From NCBI GenBank assembly GCA_016709335.1, contig JADJNC010000031.1, forward strand, positions 1-61,570: a stretch of DNA of 61,570 nucleotides, read 5' to 3'. Position numbers and translations under genes: made by a program. Numbering within the stretch: position 1 is the first letter of the stretch; each line of letters starts with the position of its first letter. The notes beneath the pieces were generated by a model. It searched no databases, was not told the origin of the DNA, and worked only from the letters and a program-made list of their open reading frames with translations. Origin of the DNA: Candidatus Propionivibrio dominans. GTDB lineage: Bacteria; Pseudomonadota; Gammaproteobacteria; Burkholderiales; Rhodocyclaceae. Positions 45,971 through 54,626 of the stretch are shown here, in pieces.

Positions 45971-46215
45971 TATCTTGTCGGCTTACGCTGTTATTGTTGC
46001 ACCTTGAATTTTTTGTCGCCGGGGCAAGGCGGTAGCTTTGCCGGACCCGCATAAAATGCGTGAGCGAAACCGATCCTGGAATTCAGGCTGTAACTCGATT
46101 TTTAGGCTGTTTCTCGCTTTTGCCCTAACCGATATAGAATACCGGCTGCTTTGACACCGGATTGCCCTGCTACCAGACATCTTGTAGCGTCTTAACCGAG
46201 AGAACCAACACGATC

Positions 46216-47199
46216 ATGCGAAATAAGCTCTGCACCCGAATCGCCCTGCCGATCCTTGCCGCCACCCTGCTTGTCGGTCTTTCTGCCTGCGGCAGCAAGG
46301 ACGAAAAAAAGCCCGCCAGCCAGGTCGCCGCCAAAGTCAATTCCGAAGAAATCTCCGTGCACCAGATCAACTTCGTGCTCGGGCGCAGCAACACCGCCGC
46401 CATACCCCCGGAGCAGGCACCGCGCGTGCGCCGTGAAATTCTCGAAAAGCTGATCGACCAGCAGCTCGCCGTCGATCAGGCCATCGAAAAGAAGATCGAT
46501 CGCAAGCCCGAGGTGCAAATGGCCATCGAGGCCGCACGCCGTGAAATCCTCTCGCGCGCCTATCTCGAACAGATCGCCGCTGCGCAACCCAAGCCGACGG
46601 TCGATGAAGCGAAAAAATACATCGCCGAGCACCCGCAACTGTTCGCCGAGCGCCGCATCTTCAACATCCAGGAAATTGTCCTGCCGGCCTCCAGCAATGC
46701 CACCGCCAACCTGCGCGATATGGTCGCTGCTGGCAAATCGATGGATGACATTGCCAACTGGCTGAAGAGCAAGGACATCAAGTTTTCCGGCGGCAGCGCC
46801 ACGCGGCCGGCCGAGCAGATCCCCCTCGACCTGCTGCCGAAAGTCCACGCGCTGAAAGACGGCCAGGGCCTGCTGCTCGAAAACGCCCAGACCATCACCG
46901 TCATGCGCCTGGCCGCCTCGCAATCTGCCCCGGTCACCGAAGCCGTCGCCATTCCGCGCGTACAGCAGTTCCTCGGCAACCAGCGCGCCGGCGAAGCCGC
47001 CGCCAGCGAGTTCAAGCAACTCAAGGCCAATGCAAAAATCACCTATATGGGTGAATTTGCCGAAAGCGCTGCCGCACCCGCAACGGCTGAAACTCCGGCC
47101 AAGGTAGCGGATACCCCACCGGCCAAGACACCCGCACCCGCTGCCGAGAAAAAACCGGCCAGCACCAACATAGAAAAAGGCGTTGCCGGTCTGAAGTAA
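46216..47199 (+). CDS. epsD: Peptidyl-prolyl isomerase-like lipoprotein EpsD
   Basis: A 327-residue lipoprotein (lipobox LSAC, Cys ~23) of the SurA-like EpsD family. An N-terminal helical chaperone part (QINFVLGRSNTAAIPPEQ, REILEKLIDQQLAVDQAIE) precedes a parvulin-like region (RRIFNIQEIVLPAS, LLPKVHALKDGQG). It likely helps fold EpsL or other outer-membrane parts of the exporter. The C-terminal ~45 residues are an Ala/Pro/Lys-rich linker. ATG 46216 gives the signal peptide; upstream in-frame codons lie in non-coding sequence. Confidence 0.85.
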   Translation: MRNKLCTRIALPILAATLLVGLSACGSKDEKKPASQVAAKVNSEEISVHQINFVLGRSNTAAIPPEQAPRVRREILEKLIDQQLAVDQAIEKKIDRKPEVQMAIEAARREILSRAYLEQIAAAQPKPTVDEAKKYIAEHPQLFAERRIFNIQEIVLPASSNATANLRDMVAAGKSMDDIANWLKSKDIKFSGGSATRPAEQIPLDLLPKVHALKDGQGLLLENAQTITVMRLAASQSAPVTEAVAIPRVQQFLGNQRAGEAAASEFKQLKANAKITYMGEFAESAAAPATAETPAKVADTPPAKTPAPAAEKKPASTNIEKGVAGLK

Positions 47200-47259
47200 G
47201 CTGTAAAACTACACCGCCTAATCGGTCATTATGAATCAGGCATTTATGGAGATTTCAAC

Positions 47260-47374
47260 CCGGCCAGCCCTCACCGCGCTGTCGCGCACCCTCTCCCGCG
47301 GGAGAGGGCTGGGGTGAGGGCCAGCTACGCAGGTTGGGTCAGGCGCGGCTTCTTGCGCCGTAACCCGACTTGCC
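47260..47374. repeat. REP-C and REP-B scraps between epsD and epsE
   Basis: GCCCTCACCGCGCTG then CCCTCTCCCGCGGGAGAGGG and GGGGTGAGGGC (47267-47321) form a strong hairpin of the CCCTCACC family. GGTTGGGTCAGGC..GCCGTAACCCGACTT (47331-47374) is a reduced REP-B. The stretch 47200-47434 has no gene. Confidence 0.6.
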
Positions 47375-47434
47375 GGTTCGCGAGACATTAAAAGAGCTTG
47401 CCACTGGTTTTGCCAGGATAAATCGGAGTATCAC

Positions 47435-48247
47435 ATGCTAAAACGATTACAAAATGCATTCCTGATTATCGCCATGCTGCTAGCGACCGGAGCCTTTGCG
47501 CAGGACAAGGCCGCGCAGCAACTCGATTACCCGCTCGGTGCGGGTGACGCCATTCGCGTCCAGGTCTTCCAGAACCCCGACCTGACCATTGAAACCCGGG
47601 TCTCGGAAAACGGCTCGATCACCTATCCGCTGATTGGTGCAGTCCAGCTTGGCGGCCTTTCCATCGCCGAAGCGGAAAAGAAAATCGCCCAGGCCCTCAA
47701 GAGTGGTGGCTTCGTGCAGCAGCCGCAGGTCAACATCGTTCTCATCCAGGTACGCGGCAACCAGGTCGCCGTTCTCGGCCAGGTCAACCGCCCCGGCCGC
47801 TTTCCGCTGGAAACCTTCAACACCCGCGTCAGCGACATGCTCGCCGCCGCCGGCGGCGCCACGGCTGGTGGTGACGACGTCGTCATCGTCAGCGGCCTGC
47901 GCAACGGCCAACCCTTCCGCAAGGAGATCGACATCCCGGCGCTTTACATTGGTGACAAGCCCGAAGCCGACCTCGTTCTCTCCGGCGGAGACACCATCTA
48001 CGTGCACCGCGCCCCGGTCTTCTACATCTACGGCGAAGCGCAGCGCCCCGGTGCCTTCCGCATCGAGCGCGGCATGACCGTCATGCAGGCCCTCGCCCAG
48101 GGCGGTGGCCCAACACCCCGCGGCAGCGAATACCGCATCCGCCTGCACCGCAAGAATGCCGAGGGCGTGATCGAAAAAATCTCGCCCGAACTGACCGATC
48201 CCGTACTGCCCAACGATGTGATCTATATCCGCGAAAGCATTTTTTAA
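47435..48247 (+). CDS. epsE: Polysaccharide export protein EpsE (Wza-like)
   Basis: A 270-residue exported protein with signal peptide (FLIIAMLLATGAFA-QD), a poly_export domain (YPLGAGDAIRVQVFQNPDLT, ITYPLIGAVQLGGLSIAEAE) and two SLBB segments (NQVAVLGQVNRPGRFPLETF; VFYIYGEAQRPGAFRIERG). It forms the periplasmic/outer-membrane pore of the eps exporter, parallel to the lipoprotein at 29839, but with no lipobox. A clear GGAG ribosome site precedes ATG 47435. Confidence 0.9.
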   Translation: MLKRLQNAFLIIAMLLATGAFAQDKAAQQLDYPLGAGDAIRVQVFQNPDLTIETRVSENGSITYPLIGAVQLGGLSIAEAEKKIAQALKSGGFVQQPQVNIVLIQVRGNQVAVLGQVNRPGRFPLETFNTRVSDMLAAAGGATAGGDDVVIVSGLRNGQPFRKEIDIPALYIGDKPEADLVLSGGDTIYVHRAPVFYIYGEAQRPGAFRIERGMTVMQALAQGGGPTPRGSEYRIRLHRKNAEGVIEKISPELTDPVLPNDVIYIRESIF

Positions 48248-48264
48248 GGAAATTGTTATTTTTA

Positions 48265-48332
48265 CGTCATACCGGCGCAAGCCGGTATCCAGTTCCCGGT
48301 TACTCTGGATTCCGGCTTGTGCCGGAATGACG
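48265..48332. repeat. REP-A element (CCGGCGCAAGCCGG family)
   Basis: CGTCATACCGGCGCAAGCCG and the inverted TGGATTCCGGCTTG..GCCGGAATGACG frame a 68-bp unit. Further copies are at 52356 and 55242, and one inside the MITE at 14866. Confidence 0.8.
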
Positions 48333-48377
48333 ATCCTCTTAATTTAACCAGTGCTTCTCCAGGAGCCGCCAACTACC

Positions 48378-49804
48378 ATGACCCTCCAACAATTCCTGCT
48401 CATCCTGCGCGCGCGCGCCAGAATTGCGCTCTACATCTTTCTCGCCACCGTACTCACCACGATGGTCGTCAGCCTGCTCCTGCCCAAGCAATACACGGCC
48501 AGCACCGCCGTGGTGATCGACGTCAAGTCGCCCGACCCGATCGCCGGCATGGTGCTGCCCGGCCTGATCTCGCCCGGCTACATGGCCACCCAGGTCGACA
48601 TCATCAACAGTGACCGCGTTGCCCAGCGCGTCGTCAAACTGCTGCGCATGGACGAAAGCCCGGTAATCAAGGAGCAGTGGATGGACGACACCGATGGCAA
48701 GGGCAATGTCACCGTCTGGCTGGCCACGCTGTTGCAAAAGAAACTAGACGTCAAACCCTCGCGCGAGAGCAACCTGATCAACATCAACTACACCGGTGCC
48801 GACCCCGATTTTGCCGCTGCCGTTGCCAACGCCTTTGCCCAGGCCTACATTGACGTCAACCTCGACCTCAAGGTCGAACCGGCTCGGCAAAACGCCGTCT
48901 GGTTCGAGGGGCAGACCAAGCTCGTGCGCGACAAGCTGGAAGCCGCTCAGGCAGCGCTCTCCAGTTTCCAGCAAAAACCGGCATTGTCGCCACCAACGAA
49001 CGTCTGGATTACGAAACGGCCAAGCTCAACGAGCTGTCATCGCAGCTCACCATGGTGCAGGCACAAACCTCCGACAGCCTGAGCAAGAAGAAGTCGGCCG
49101 GTGGCTCCGACACACTGGCGGAAGTCATGCAGAACCCGCTGATCAACGGTCTCAAATCCGACATCGCCCGGCTTGAAGGCAGGCTGCAGGACAGCAACGT
49201 CAACCTCGGCAAGAACCACCCGCAAACACTGCGCACCGAATCCGAGCTGGCTTCGCTCAAAGCCAAGCTGGCCAGTGAAACGCAGAAAATCTCCGGCAGC
49301 ATCGGCACCTCGTACACGGTCGGCAAGCAGAAGGAAAAAGAGCTGCTCGAAGCCATCGAAACGCAGAAAGCCCGTGTTCTCGACCTCAACAAGCAAAGCG
49401 ACGAAATCAGCGTGCTCAAGCGCGATGTCGAATCGGCGCAGCGCGCCTTTGAGAGCGTCAGTTTACGTTCGGCGCAAACGCGCCTGGAGAGCCTCTCGGT
49501 GCAAACCAACGCCGTGGTGCTCAGTCCGGCGGACGTGCCCATTGAGCACTCCAAACCGAGGTTCCTGCTTAATCTCCTCATCTCGATCTTCCTTGGCACC
49601 CTGCTCGGCGTCGGTGCCGCACTGATGCTTGAACTCGGCAACCGCCGCGTGCGCTCGGCAGAAGACCTGGCCGAAGCGATCGACCTGCCGGTGCTCGCGG
49701 CGATCAGTTCGACCTTGCCGCCGCCAACCCTGCGCGATACCCTGCGCAGTTTCCTCTCGCGTCGCAAGGCGCCGCACGCCGCGCCCGTAGCGTCGGTCTC
49801 CTGA
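48378..49804 (+). pseudogene. epsF: Chain-length determinant EpsF, single-base frameshift
   Basis: Wzz/GNVR-type co-polymerase of the eps system. Membrane helix 1 (ALYIFLATVLTTMVVSLLLP) and the periplasmic part are in one frame to about residue 200. There the five-A run at 48973-48977 lacks one A: inserting it turns QQKPALSPPT into QQKTGIVATNERLDYETAKL, which joins exactly to the second frame. That frame runs on to helix 2 (LLNLLISIFLGTLLGVGAAL) and a stop at 49802-49804. No other lesion is seen. It is therefore a recent mutation, a reading error in the sequence, or a site of slippage. Without repair the product lacks its C-terminal half. Confidence 0.85.
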
Positions 49805-49824
49805 ACTTCAGCCGGAACCCGAAA

Positions 49825-50748
49825 ATGAACCCGATGGAACCCACACTCTACAGCCAGGCGGCCGCCGCAAGCGCAGCAAGTGCTGCCGCTGCGGCCAGCG
49901 CCGCAGCCATCACTCGCGGTCGCTCGATAGGCGTCATCCTGATCGATAGCGGGCGCCTGTCCGCCGACAACGCCGAGCGCATCCTGCGCCTGCAAAAGGA
50001 GCAGGGCAAACGTTTTGGCGACGCCGCCATCGAGCTGGGCCTGCTCACCGAAGACGACATCCGCTTCGCCCTCTCCAGCCAGTTCGACTACCCCTACCTG
50101 CCGCTCGGCGACAACAGCCTGAGCCACGAGCTGGTTGCCGCCTACAAGCCGTTCAGCCCGGTCGTCGAGCAACTGCGCGCGCTACGCAGCCAGCTCATGC
50201 TGCGCTGGTTCGACGCCGCAGCGCAGCGCAAGTCGCTGGCCATCGTCAGCCCCGGTGCCGGCGAAGGGCGCAGCTTCATCGCCGCCAACCTGGCCATCGT
50301 CTTCTCGCAACTCGGCGAGCGCACCCTGCTTATCGACGCCGACCTGCGCACCCCGCGCCAGCACGAGTTGTTCAAACTCGGCAACAACGCCGGACTCTCC
50401 GGCCTGCTCGCCGGCCGCGCCAACGCCGAAGCCGTAGTGCGCGTACCCTCGCTGCTCGGCCTTTCCATACTGCCCGCCGGTGCCATACCGCCCAACCCCC
50501 AGGAACTGCTCGGCCGCCCGGCCTTTATCGAAACCCTGCTCACGGTCAGCCGTGATTTTGACGTGGTGATCATCGACACCCCCGCTGCCAGCGAGTATGC
50601 CGATGCACAAACCATCGCCGTCCGCGCCGGCGCCGCCCTCATGCTCGCCCGCAAAAACAGAAGCTCGCTCCCCGACATGGCGCAAATCGCCAGCAGCCTC
50701 CAGCAATCCGGCGCCACGCTCGTCGGCTCGGTGCTGAACGACGTTTGA
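49825..50748 (+). CDS. epsG: Chain-length determinant tyrosine-kinase-like ATPase EpsG
   Basis: A 307-residue BY-kinase-type ATPase of the EpsG family. After an Ala/Ser-rich start (residues ~10-28) comes an MshEN-like ligand domain (SIGVILIDSGRLSADNAERI, RFGDAAIELGLLTEDDIRFA). The ATPase follows with SPGAGEGRSFIAANLA as variant Walker A (Arg where Lys is usual), TLLIDADLRTPRQHELF as Walker A' and FDVVIIDTPAAS as Walker B. MshEN domains in other proteins bind c-di-GMP, so chain length may respond to it. No Tyr-rich tail is present. ATG 49834 is an alternative start. Confidence 0.85.
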   Translation: MNPMEPTLYSQAAAASAASAAAAASAAAITRGRSIGVILIDSGRLSADNAERILRLQKEQGKRFGDAAIELGLLTEDDIRFALSSQFDYPYLPLGDNSLSHELVAAYKPFSPVVEQLRALRSQLMLRWFDAAAQRKSLAIVSPGAGEGRSFIAANLAIVFSQLGERTLLIDADLRTPRQHELFKLGNNAGLSGLLAGRANAEAVVRVPSLLGLSILPAGAIPPNPQELLGRPAFIETLLTVSRDFDVVIIDTPAASEYADAQTIAVRAGAALMLARKNRSSLPDMAQIASSLQQSGATLVGSVLNDV

Positions 50749-50756
50749 GCAATGAA

Positions 50757-50930
50757 CCTGGAAACCGCAGTTGAGCGCGAAAGCTGCAACACCAGGTTTG
50801 GCGAGTGTTTAGCCCTCATCCCCGGCCCTTCTTCTCCCGCAGGGCGAAGGGTGCAAACCCCCTCTTCCCTGTGGGAGGGTTGGGGTGAGGGCTTGCAACG
50901 CTGGGATTACGCTCAACTGCGTTTTTAGGA
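50757..50930. mobile_element. Short inverted-repeat element, copy 1
   Basis: Ends CCTGGAAACCGCAGTTGAGCG (given here in parts: CCTGGAAAC, CGCAGTTGAGCG) and inverted CGCTCAACTGCG, TTTTTAGGA. Inside are GCTGCAACACCAGGTTTGGC and a CCCTCATCCCC..GGGGTGAGGGC hairpin. A second copy, with its interior in reverse orientation, lies at 57221-57372. It follows epsG directly. Confidence 0.7.
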
Positions 50931-50993
50931 TGAATCTGCAATGGAACGTATACGGAAAATTGATCCCCTCGATTGGCCGATTGACCGCCACCC

Positions 50994-51289
50994 ATGACCC
51001 GATCCGAACTCCTCAACGCATCTGAAGAAATCATCCGGAACGTCCTGCGTGGCGCGCTACCCGCTGGGGCACCGGTGTATATCTTTGGTTCGCGTTCTGG
51101 GGCGACTATCGATGGAACTCCGATTTCGACTTCTGGGTCGATGCCGACGTACCGCGCGAGAAAATACTCGAGATCGAAGAGCAACTTGAAGAATCCATCG
51201 TCCCCTTCGGCGTCGACCTTGTTTGCACGCGTCAACTTCAGGGCGAATTCGGCAAGCGTGTAAAACATGAGGCAAAGCGATGGATGTAA
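50994..51289 (+). pseudogene. MNT-type nucleotidyltransferase, frameshifted
   Basis: Begins as MTRSELLNASEEIIRNVLRG ... APVYIFGSR. At about 51097-51101 the frame changes: the next frame reads WGDYRWNSDFDFWVDADVPR and runs to TAA 51287-51289. Joined, it is a ~98-residue minimal nucleotidyltransferase with the GS-x10-DxD active site. One base is missing. Such proteins pair with HEPN partners and can AMPylate them. The gene overlaps its HEPN partner by ten bases. Confidence 0.75.
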
Positions 51290-51702
51290 GACTTGATGCG
51301 TTGAAGCAGGCCAGCGCGAGCCTGACTTATCTCGTCTCGGTCGACATGGATGCTCTGGCCAACCAACTCGACGCACGGCTGATTGACGGGCTCAGGAACG
51401 GGGTGGCGCAAAAGTTTGAATACACCTTCGAACTGTGCTGGAAATGCATCAAAGACTTCCTCAAGCAGCAGGAAGGTATCGACGAAGCGACGCCGAAAAA
51501 AATAATCAAGGCCTTTCATATTGCGGACTATGTGATCGAGGATGACTACCTGTCACTGCTCAGGGCCATTGATGATCGCAACCTCCTGAGCCATAACTAC
51601 GATGAAGCGACCTTTGCCGGAATCCTTTCGCGGATTCCCGACTATGCACGCCTGATCGAGCGTGTCATCCCCGTGCTCGATAAAGTGAGCGAGCAAACAT
51701 GA
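51280..51702 (+). CDS. HI0074-like HEPN / nucleotidyltransferase substrate-binding protein
   Basis: A 140-residue all-helical HEPN-fold protein of the nucleotidyltransferase substrate-binding (HI0074) family. The R-x4-H HEPN motif is present in DDRNLLSHNYDE, and AQKFEYTFELCWKCIKDFL is a family hallmark. It would bind the MNT partner just upstream as a toxin-antitoxin-like or regulatory pair. With the MNT broken, the intact HEPN is left without its partner, which suggests it is harmless or the MNT reading is an error. Confidence 0.8.
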   Translation: MDVRLDALKQASASLTYLVSVDMDALANQLDARLIDGLRNGVAQKFEYTFELCWKCIKDFLKQQEGIDEATPKKIIKAFHIADYVIEDDYLSLLRAIDDRNLLSHNYDEATFAGILSRIPDYARLIERVIPVLDKVSEQT

Positions 51703-51762
51703 ACCTCACCAAATCAAGCCCCCCGAGTGAATTCCTGCCATTGTCGGATTTGCCGCTCCTGC

Positions 51763-51872
51763 CGTCGGGTTATGCCGCGAAGCAAATCCTCCCGACGTGG
51801 CCTCGGGCCATGGGGGACGCGATGAAACCGCTAACCCGACCTACTACTACTACTTTTCGCGGCATAACCCGA
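51763..51872. repeat. REP-B palindrome
   Basis: CGTCGGGTTATGCCGCGAAG to CGGCATAACCCGAC, including the ACGTGGCCTCGGGCCATGG core and a CTA triplet run (51840-51855). It supplies the last codons of the VanZ gene. Confidence 0.75.
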
Positions 51873-52241
51873 CAACCACCTGCTCACCAGCAGCGCTCCG
51901 ATCAAACCGCCCACGACATCCGCAGCCAGATCGTCCAACCCGACCTGCCGGCCGGGCAAAATTACCTGATGCCACTCATCGAGCACACCGACCAGCAGCG
52001 CTCCGCCAACGGCCAGCAAGACCATGCGCCAGCCGCGCAGGCCGCTGGCCAGGCCAATGGTGGCCGCCAGCACGGCAAATACGCCGGCGTGGGCGACCTT
52101 GTCCCACGGCACGGGAATCAGCCCCACCGCAAAGGGCTGCGCGCCCAGGACAAACAGGCCGAACAGAATCGCCAGCGCCAGCAGCATGGCCAGCACACGC
52201 AAATGACGCTCCAACACGCGCCTAAGAACCAAAATGCCCAT
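51831..52241 (-). CDS. VanZ family membrane protein
   Basis: A 136-residue protein with about four membrane helices. It shows the VanZ hallmarks VPWDKVAHAGVFAVLA and GVLDEWHQVILPGRQVGLDD. ATG 52241 is chosen because GGAG lies five bases before it; a frame reaching 52427 starts inside a repeat and is not credible. The final residues (SGYAAKSSSSRSG) are encoded by REP-B sequence, so the natural C-terminus was probably altered by the repeat. VanZ proteins often neighbour exosortase genes; the role is unknown. Confidence 0.8.
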   Translation of the reverse strand: MGILVLRRVLERHLRVLAMLLALAILFGLFVLGAQPFAVGLIPVPWDKVAHAGVFAVLAATIGLASGLRGWRMVLLAVGGALLVGVLDEWHQVILPGRQVGLDDLAADVVGGLIGALLVSRWLSGYAAKSSSSRSG

Positions 52242-52355
52242 CCATACTCCAATGCCAACCCACTCACCCGCTGCGAACTCCTGCGCCCGGCCGCCGATTA
52301 TCTCAGCATTGCCCCAGCCCCGTAAATTTTTTCCGGATTCCGGCTCATTGCCATC

Positions 52356-52450
52356 CGTCATTCCGGCAAAGCCGGAATCCAGAAAAGTCAAGGCGCTGGA
52401 CACCGGCTTCTGCCCCGAAGGAAACACTCCTGGGGTGCGCCGGTGTGACG
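52356..52450. repeat. REP-A element
   Basis: CGTCATTCCGGCAAAGCCGG then AATCCAG at one end and GGACACCGGCTTCTG ... GCGCCGGTGTGACGG at the other. It has a ~25-bp insert (CCCGAAGGAAACACTCCTGGG) with its own short hairpin. Confidence 0.75.
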
Positions 52451-52531
52451 GCTTATTCAGCGTTTCATCGGAATGAATTTATCGCGACCCCGTAACACCC
52501 CCGCAACGCACCACAGGTATACTCAGGTCTC

Positions 52532-53455
52532 ATGAACGACCCAGCCCCCTCAACGACCCAACCCCTGCCCGGCAACGAAGCCGCCAGCCCGATCAGCAAG
52601 CTGCTCGTCTGGCTGCCGATCATCGCCGGCCTGATCGTGCTCTACGTTCCCAGCCTGATCGACCTGCTGCAAGGCATCTGGAGCACCGACGAGCAGAAGC
52701 ACGGCCCCATCGTCCTATCCATCGCCTGTTGGCTGGCGTATCGCAAATGGCCGGACATGTGGCAGGCCAGCGAAGGGCAGCCAACCTCGGCCTGGGGCTG
52801 GCCGATCTTCATCTTCGGCCTGCTGCTCTACGCCATCGGCCGCTCGCAGGACATCCTGCTCTTTGAAATCGGCTCGGTCATCTGGCTGCTCACCGCCATC
52901 CTGCTGCTCACGCGCGGCACCGCCGCTCTCAAGGCGCAGTGGTTCGCGCTCTTCTTCATGCTCTTCATGATCCCGCTGCCCGGCGCCATCGTCGACGCGG
53001 TGACCCTGCCGATGAAAATGGCCGTCTCCTATGTGGCCGAACAGGTGCTCTACTGGGTCGGCTACCCGATCGCCCGCACCGGCGTCATCCTGCAGATCGG
53101 GCAATACAAGCTGCTGGTCGCCGACGCCTGCGCCGGCCTGCACACGCTATTCACCCTCGAAGCGCTCGGCCTGCTCTACCTCAACATCGTTCGCCACGAC
53201 TCGCTGTTCCGCAACGTGACGCTGGCCATCCTCATCGTACCCATCTCCTTCACCGCCAACGTCTTCCGCGTCATGGTGCTGACGCTGATCACCTACCACT
53301 TTGGCGACGAAGCCGGCCAGGGCTTCCTGCACGGCTTTGCCGGCATGGTCCTCTTCCTCAGCGCGCTGCTGCTGATCATGGGCGTCGATTCGCTGTTGCA
53401 ACTCGGAGTCAAGCTCAAAGACCGACGCCAAATGAAGGGCGCAACGGCAGCGTGA
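52532..53455 (+). CDS. xrtB: Exosortase B
   Basis: A 307-residue membrane cysteine protease/transpeptidase that recognises PEP-CTERM tails. About eight membrane helices are seen. The catalytic set is complete: Cys200 in VADACAGLHTLFTLEALGLL, Arg246 in ANVFRVMVLTLI and His267 in GFLHGFAGMVLF. The eps neighbourhood and sequence fit the XrtB type. In related genomes it is followed by or fused to epsI; here no epsI follows, only repeats and small gene pairs. Likely substrates in the window are the PEP-CTERM proteins at 37691 and, formerly, 2600. Confidence 0.92.
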   Translation: MNDPAPSTTQPLPGNEAASPISKLLVWLPIIAGLIVLYVPSLIDLLQGIWSTDEQKHGPIVLSIACWLAYRKWPDMWQASEGQPTSAWGWPIFIFGLLLYAIGRSQDILLFEIGSVIWLLTAILLLTRGTAALKAQWFALFFMLFMIPLPGAIVDAVTLPMKMAVSYVAEQVLYWVGYPIARTGVILQIGQYKLLVADACAGLHTLFTLEALGLLYLNIVRHDSLFRNVTLAILIVPISFTANVFRVMVLTLITYHFGDEAGQGFLHGFAGMVLFLSALLLIMGVDSLLQLGVKLKDRRQMKGATAA

Positions 53456-53479
53456 GACTTCGGCCGCCAGGTTCCGCAT

Positions 53480-53902
53480 CCCCTTAACCCCTCCCGGCCT
53501 CCCCTTGTCAGGGGAGGAGAAAACCAGTGCACGTTGGTCGGGTTAGCGCAGCGTCCCCCAGGAGGATTTGCTTCGCAGCATAAACCGACAAACCCGACTA
53601 AATTACCCAGCCTGACCAACAGACATCAACCCAATCGCCGCAATGCACACCGAAGCCCAATCCCCTCACCCACGATGCGCAACTCCGTGAAAGCTCAGAA
53701 ACTGTTTCCAAGAAATTGGCGACTGGTTTGGGGGGCTCACTTCTGCTGTCCCCGATCATGGCTTTGAAAACCAGATAGAAATAAAGTCATCTGCAAAGCA
53801 AGTCGCTTAGCTAATTCCATCAAATTTGAAGGATTTATAATTAGCTTTAACTTAACATCTGAAATACCGAGAGTAATGTTGCCCCCGATTCTGGAGCGAG
53901 CT
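53480..53902. other. Gene-free stretch with repeat scraps
   Basis: CCCCTCCCGGCCTCCCCTTG..CAGGGGAGGAG (53487-53520) and a REP-B copy with GGTCGGGTTAGCGCAGCGTC to AGCATAAACCGAC (53535-53590) are present. From 53591 to 53902 I see nothing beyond a low-quality frame that I reject. Confidence 0.6.
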
Positions 53903-54370
53903 ATGCCAACGATTAGTATGTTTTACGGGATTCTTGTTTCGATGTACGCGCTTGACACACAAAAACACAATTTGCCCCACATTCATATTCGATATGCAGA
54001 GTACAAGGCCTCGATTGAGATACCCTCCGGAAACACGCTGGAGGGAAATCTGCCAAGCAAACAAATGAAGCTTGTCCAGGCATGGATTGCATTGCACACC
54101 GATGAACTTATGGCGGACTGGGCATTGTCAGTTTCCGGCGAAGCCCTTACAAAATTGAGCCACTTCGTTAAAGGAGTTGCAAATGACCCCAGACGTAACC
54201 AACGTTGTTGTCGTAGGGAATTTCGAGCTACTCGTCAGCTTCGCCGATGGCGCGAGGCGACGTTTTTCGATGCGCCCCTATCTGGAGTACCCGGTATACC
54301 AGGCCTTAAAAGAACCAGGAAAGTTCAAACTGGCCCATGTATTAAATGGCACAGTGGCATGGTCAGATGA
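53903..54370 (+). CDS. DUF4160 protein with aberrant long C-terminus
   Basis: Residues 1-~88 are a complete DUF4160 domain (PTISMFYGILVSMYALDTQK, NLPHIHIRYAEYKASIEI, MKLVQAWIALHTDELMADWA). This family pairs with DUF2442 in putative toxin-antitoxin operons. ATG 53903 follows GGAG at 53893. Normally the gene ends just before its partner, but here the frame stays open through most of the DUF2442 gene to 54370. The adjacent frame has TAA at 54169-54171, so a one-base indel near the 3' end has probably removed the true stop. The last ~65 residues are then meaningless. Confidence 0.7.
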   Translation: MPTISMFYGILVSMYALDTQKHNLPHIHIRYAEYKASIEIPSGNTLEGNLPSKQMKLVQAWIALHTDELMADWALSVSGEALTKLSHFVKGVANDPRRNQRCCRREFRATRQLRRWREATFFDAPLSGVPGIPGLKRTRKVQTGPCIKWHSGMVR

Positions 54371-54455
54371 TATCGACATCTCACCGGACACACTCTATCT
54401 CGAAAAACAAACATCTGGAAACGATGCACAGCCTTGCGCCAGGCAGTTGCCGTAG
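54183..54455 (+). CDS. DUF2442 protein
   Basis: A 90-residue protein with the DUF2442 pattern: VVVVGNFELLVSFADGARRR, FSMRPYLEYPVYQAL, FKLAHVLNGTVAWSDDIDIS, PDTLYLE. AAGGAG stands six bases before ATG 54183. It is the usual partner of DUF4160 and presumably the antidote or regulatory half of the pair; biochemical roles of these families are not settled. The stop lies just before a REP-B copy. Confidence 0.78.
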   Translation: MTPDVTNVVVVGNFELLVSFADGARRRFSMRPYLEYPVYQALKEPGKFKLAHVLNGTVAWSDDIDISPDTLYLEKQTSGNDAQPCARQLP

Positions 54456-54460
54456 TTTTC

Positions 54461-54571
54461 GTAGGTCGGGTTAGCGTAGCGTAACCCGACGCCAATGTAT
54501 TCCACATCCGACGATTGTCGGGTTATGCTGCGAGCAAATCCTCCTGGGGACGCTACGCTAACCCGACCTAC
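54461..54571. repeat. REP-B palindrome
   Basis: GTAGGTCGGGTTAGCGTAGC at the left and GCTACGCTAACCCGACCTAC at the right are exact complements, with CCACATCCGACGATTGTCGG inside. One of the clearest copies. Confidence 0.9.
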
Positions 54572-54626
54572 GACTGTCACCGATTGAAATCGCCTCATCG
54601 CCAAAACAGGCAACAGAATCGCCCCA

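Noticed and set aside
48351..48377. Upstream start for epsF at 48351
   Set aside because: The added residues are not part of the family's start; ATG 48378 has AGGAG upstream and gives the normal N-terminus.
53534..53767. Rightward 77-codon frame after xrtB, considered as an epsI remnant
   Set aside because: It is made mostly of REP-B sequence and shows nothing of the EpsI family.
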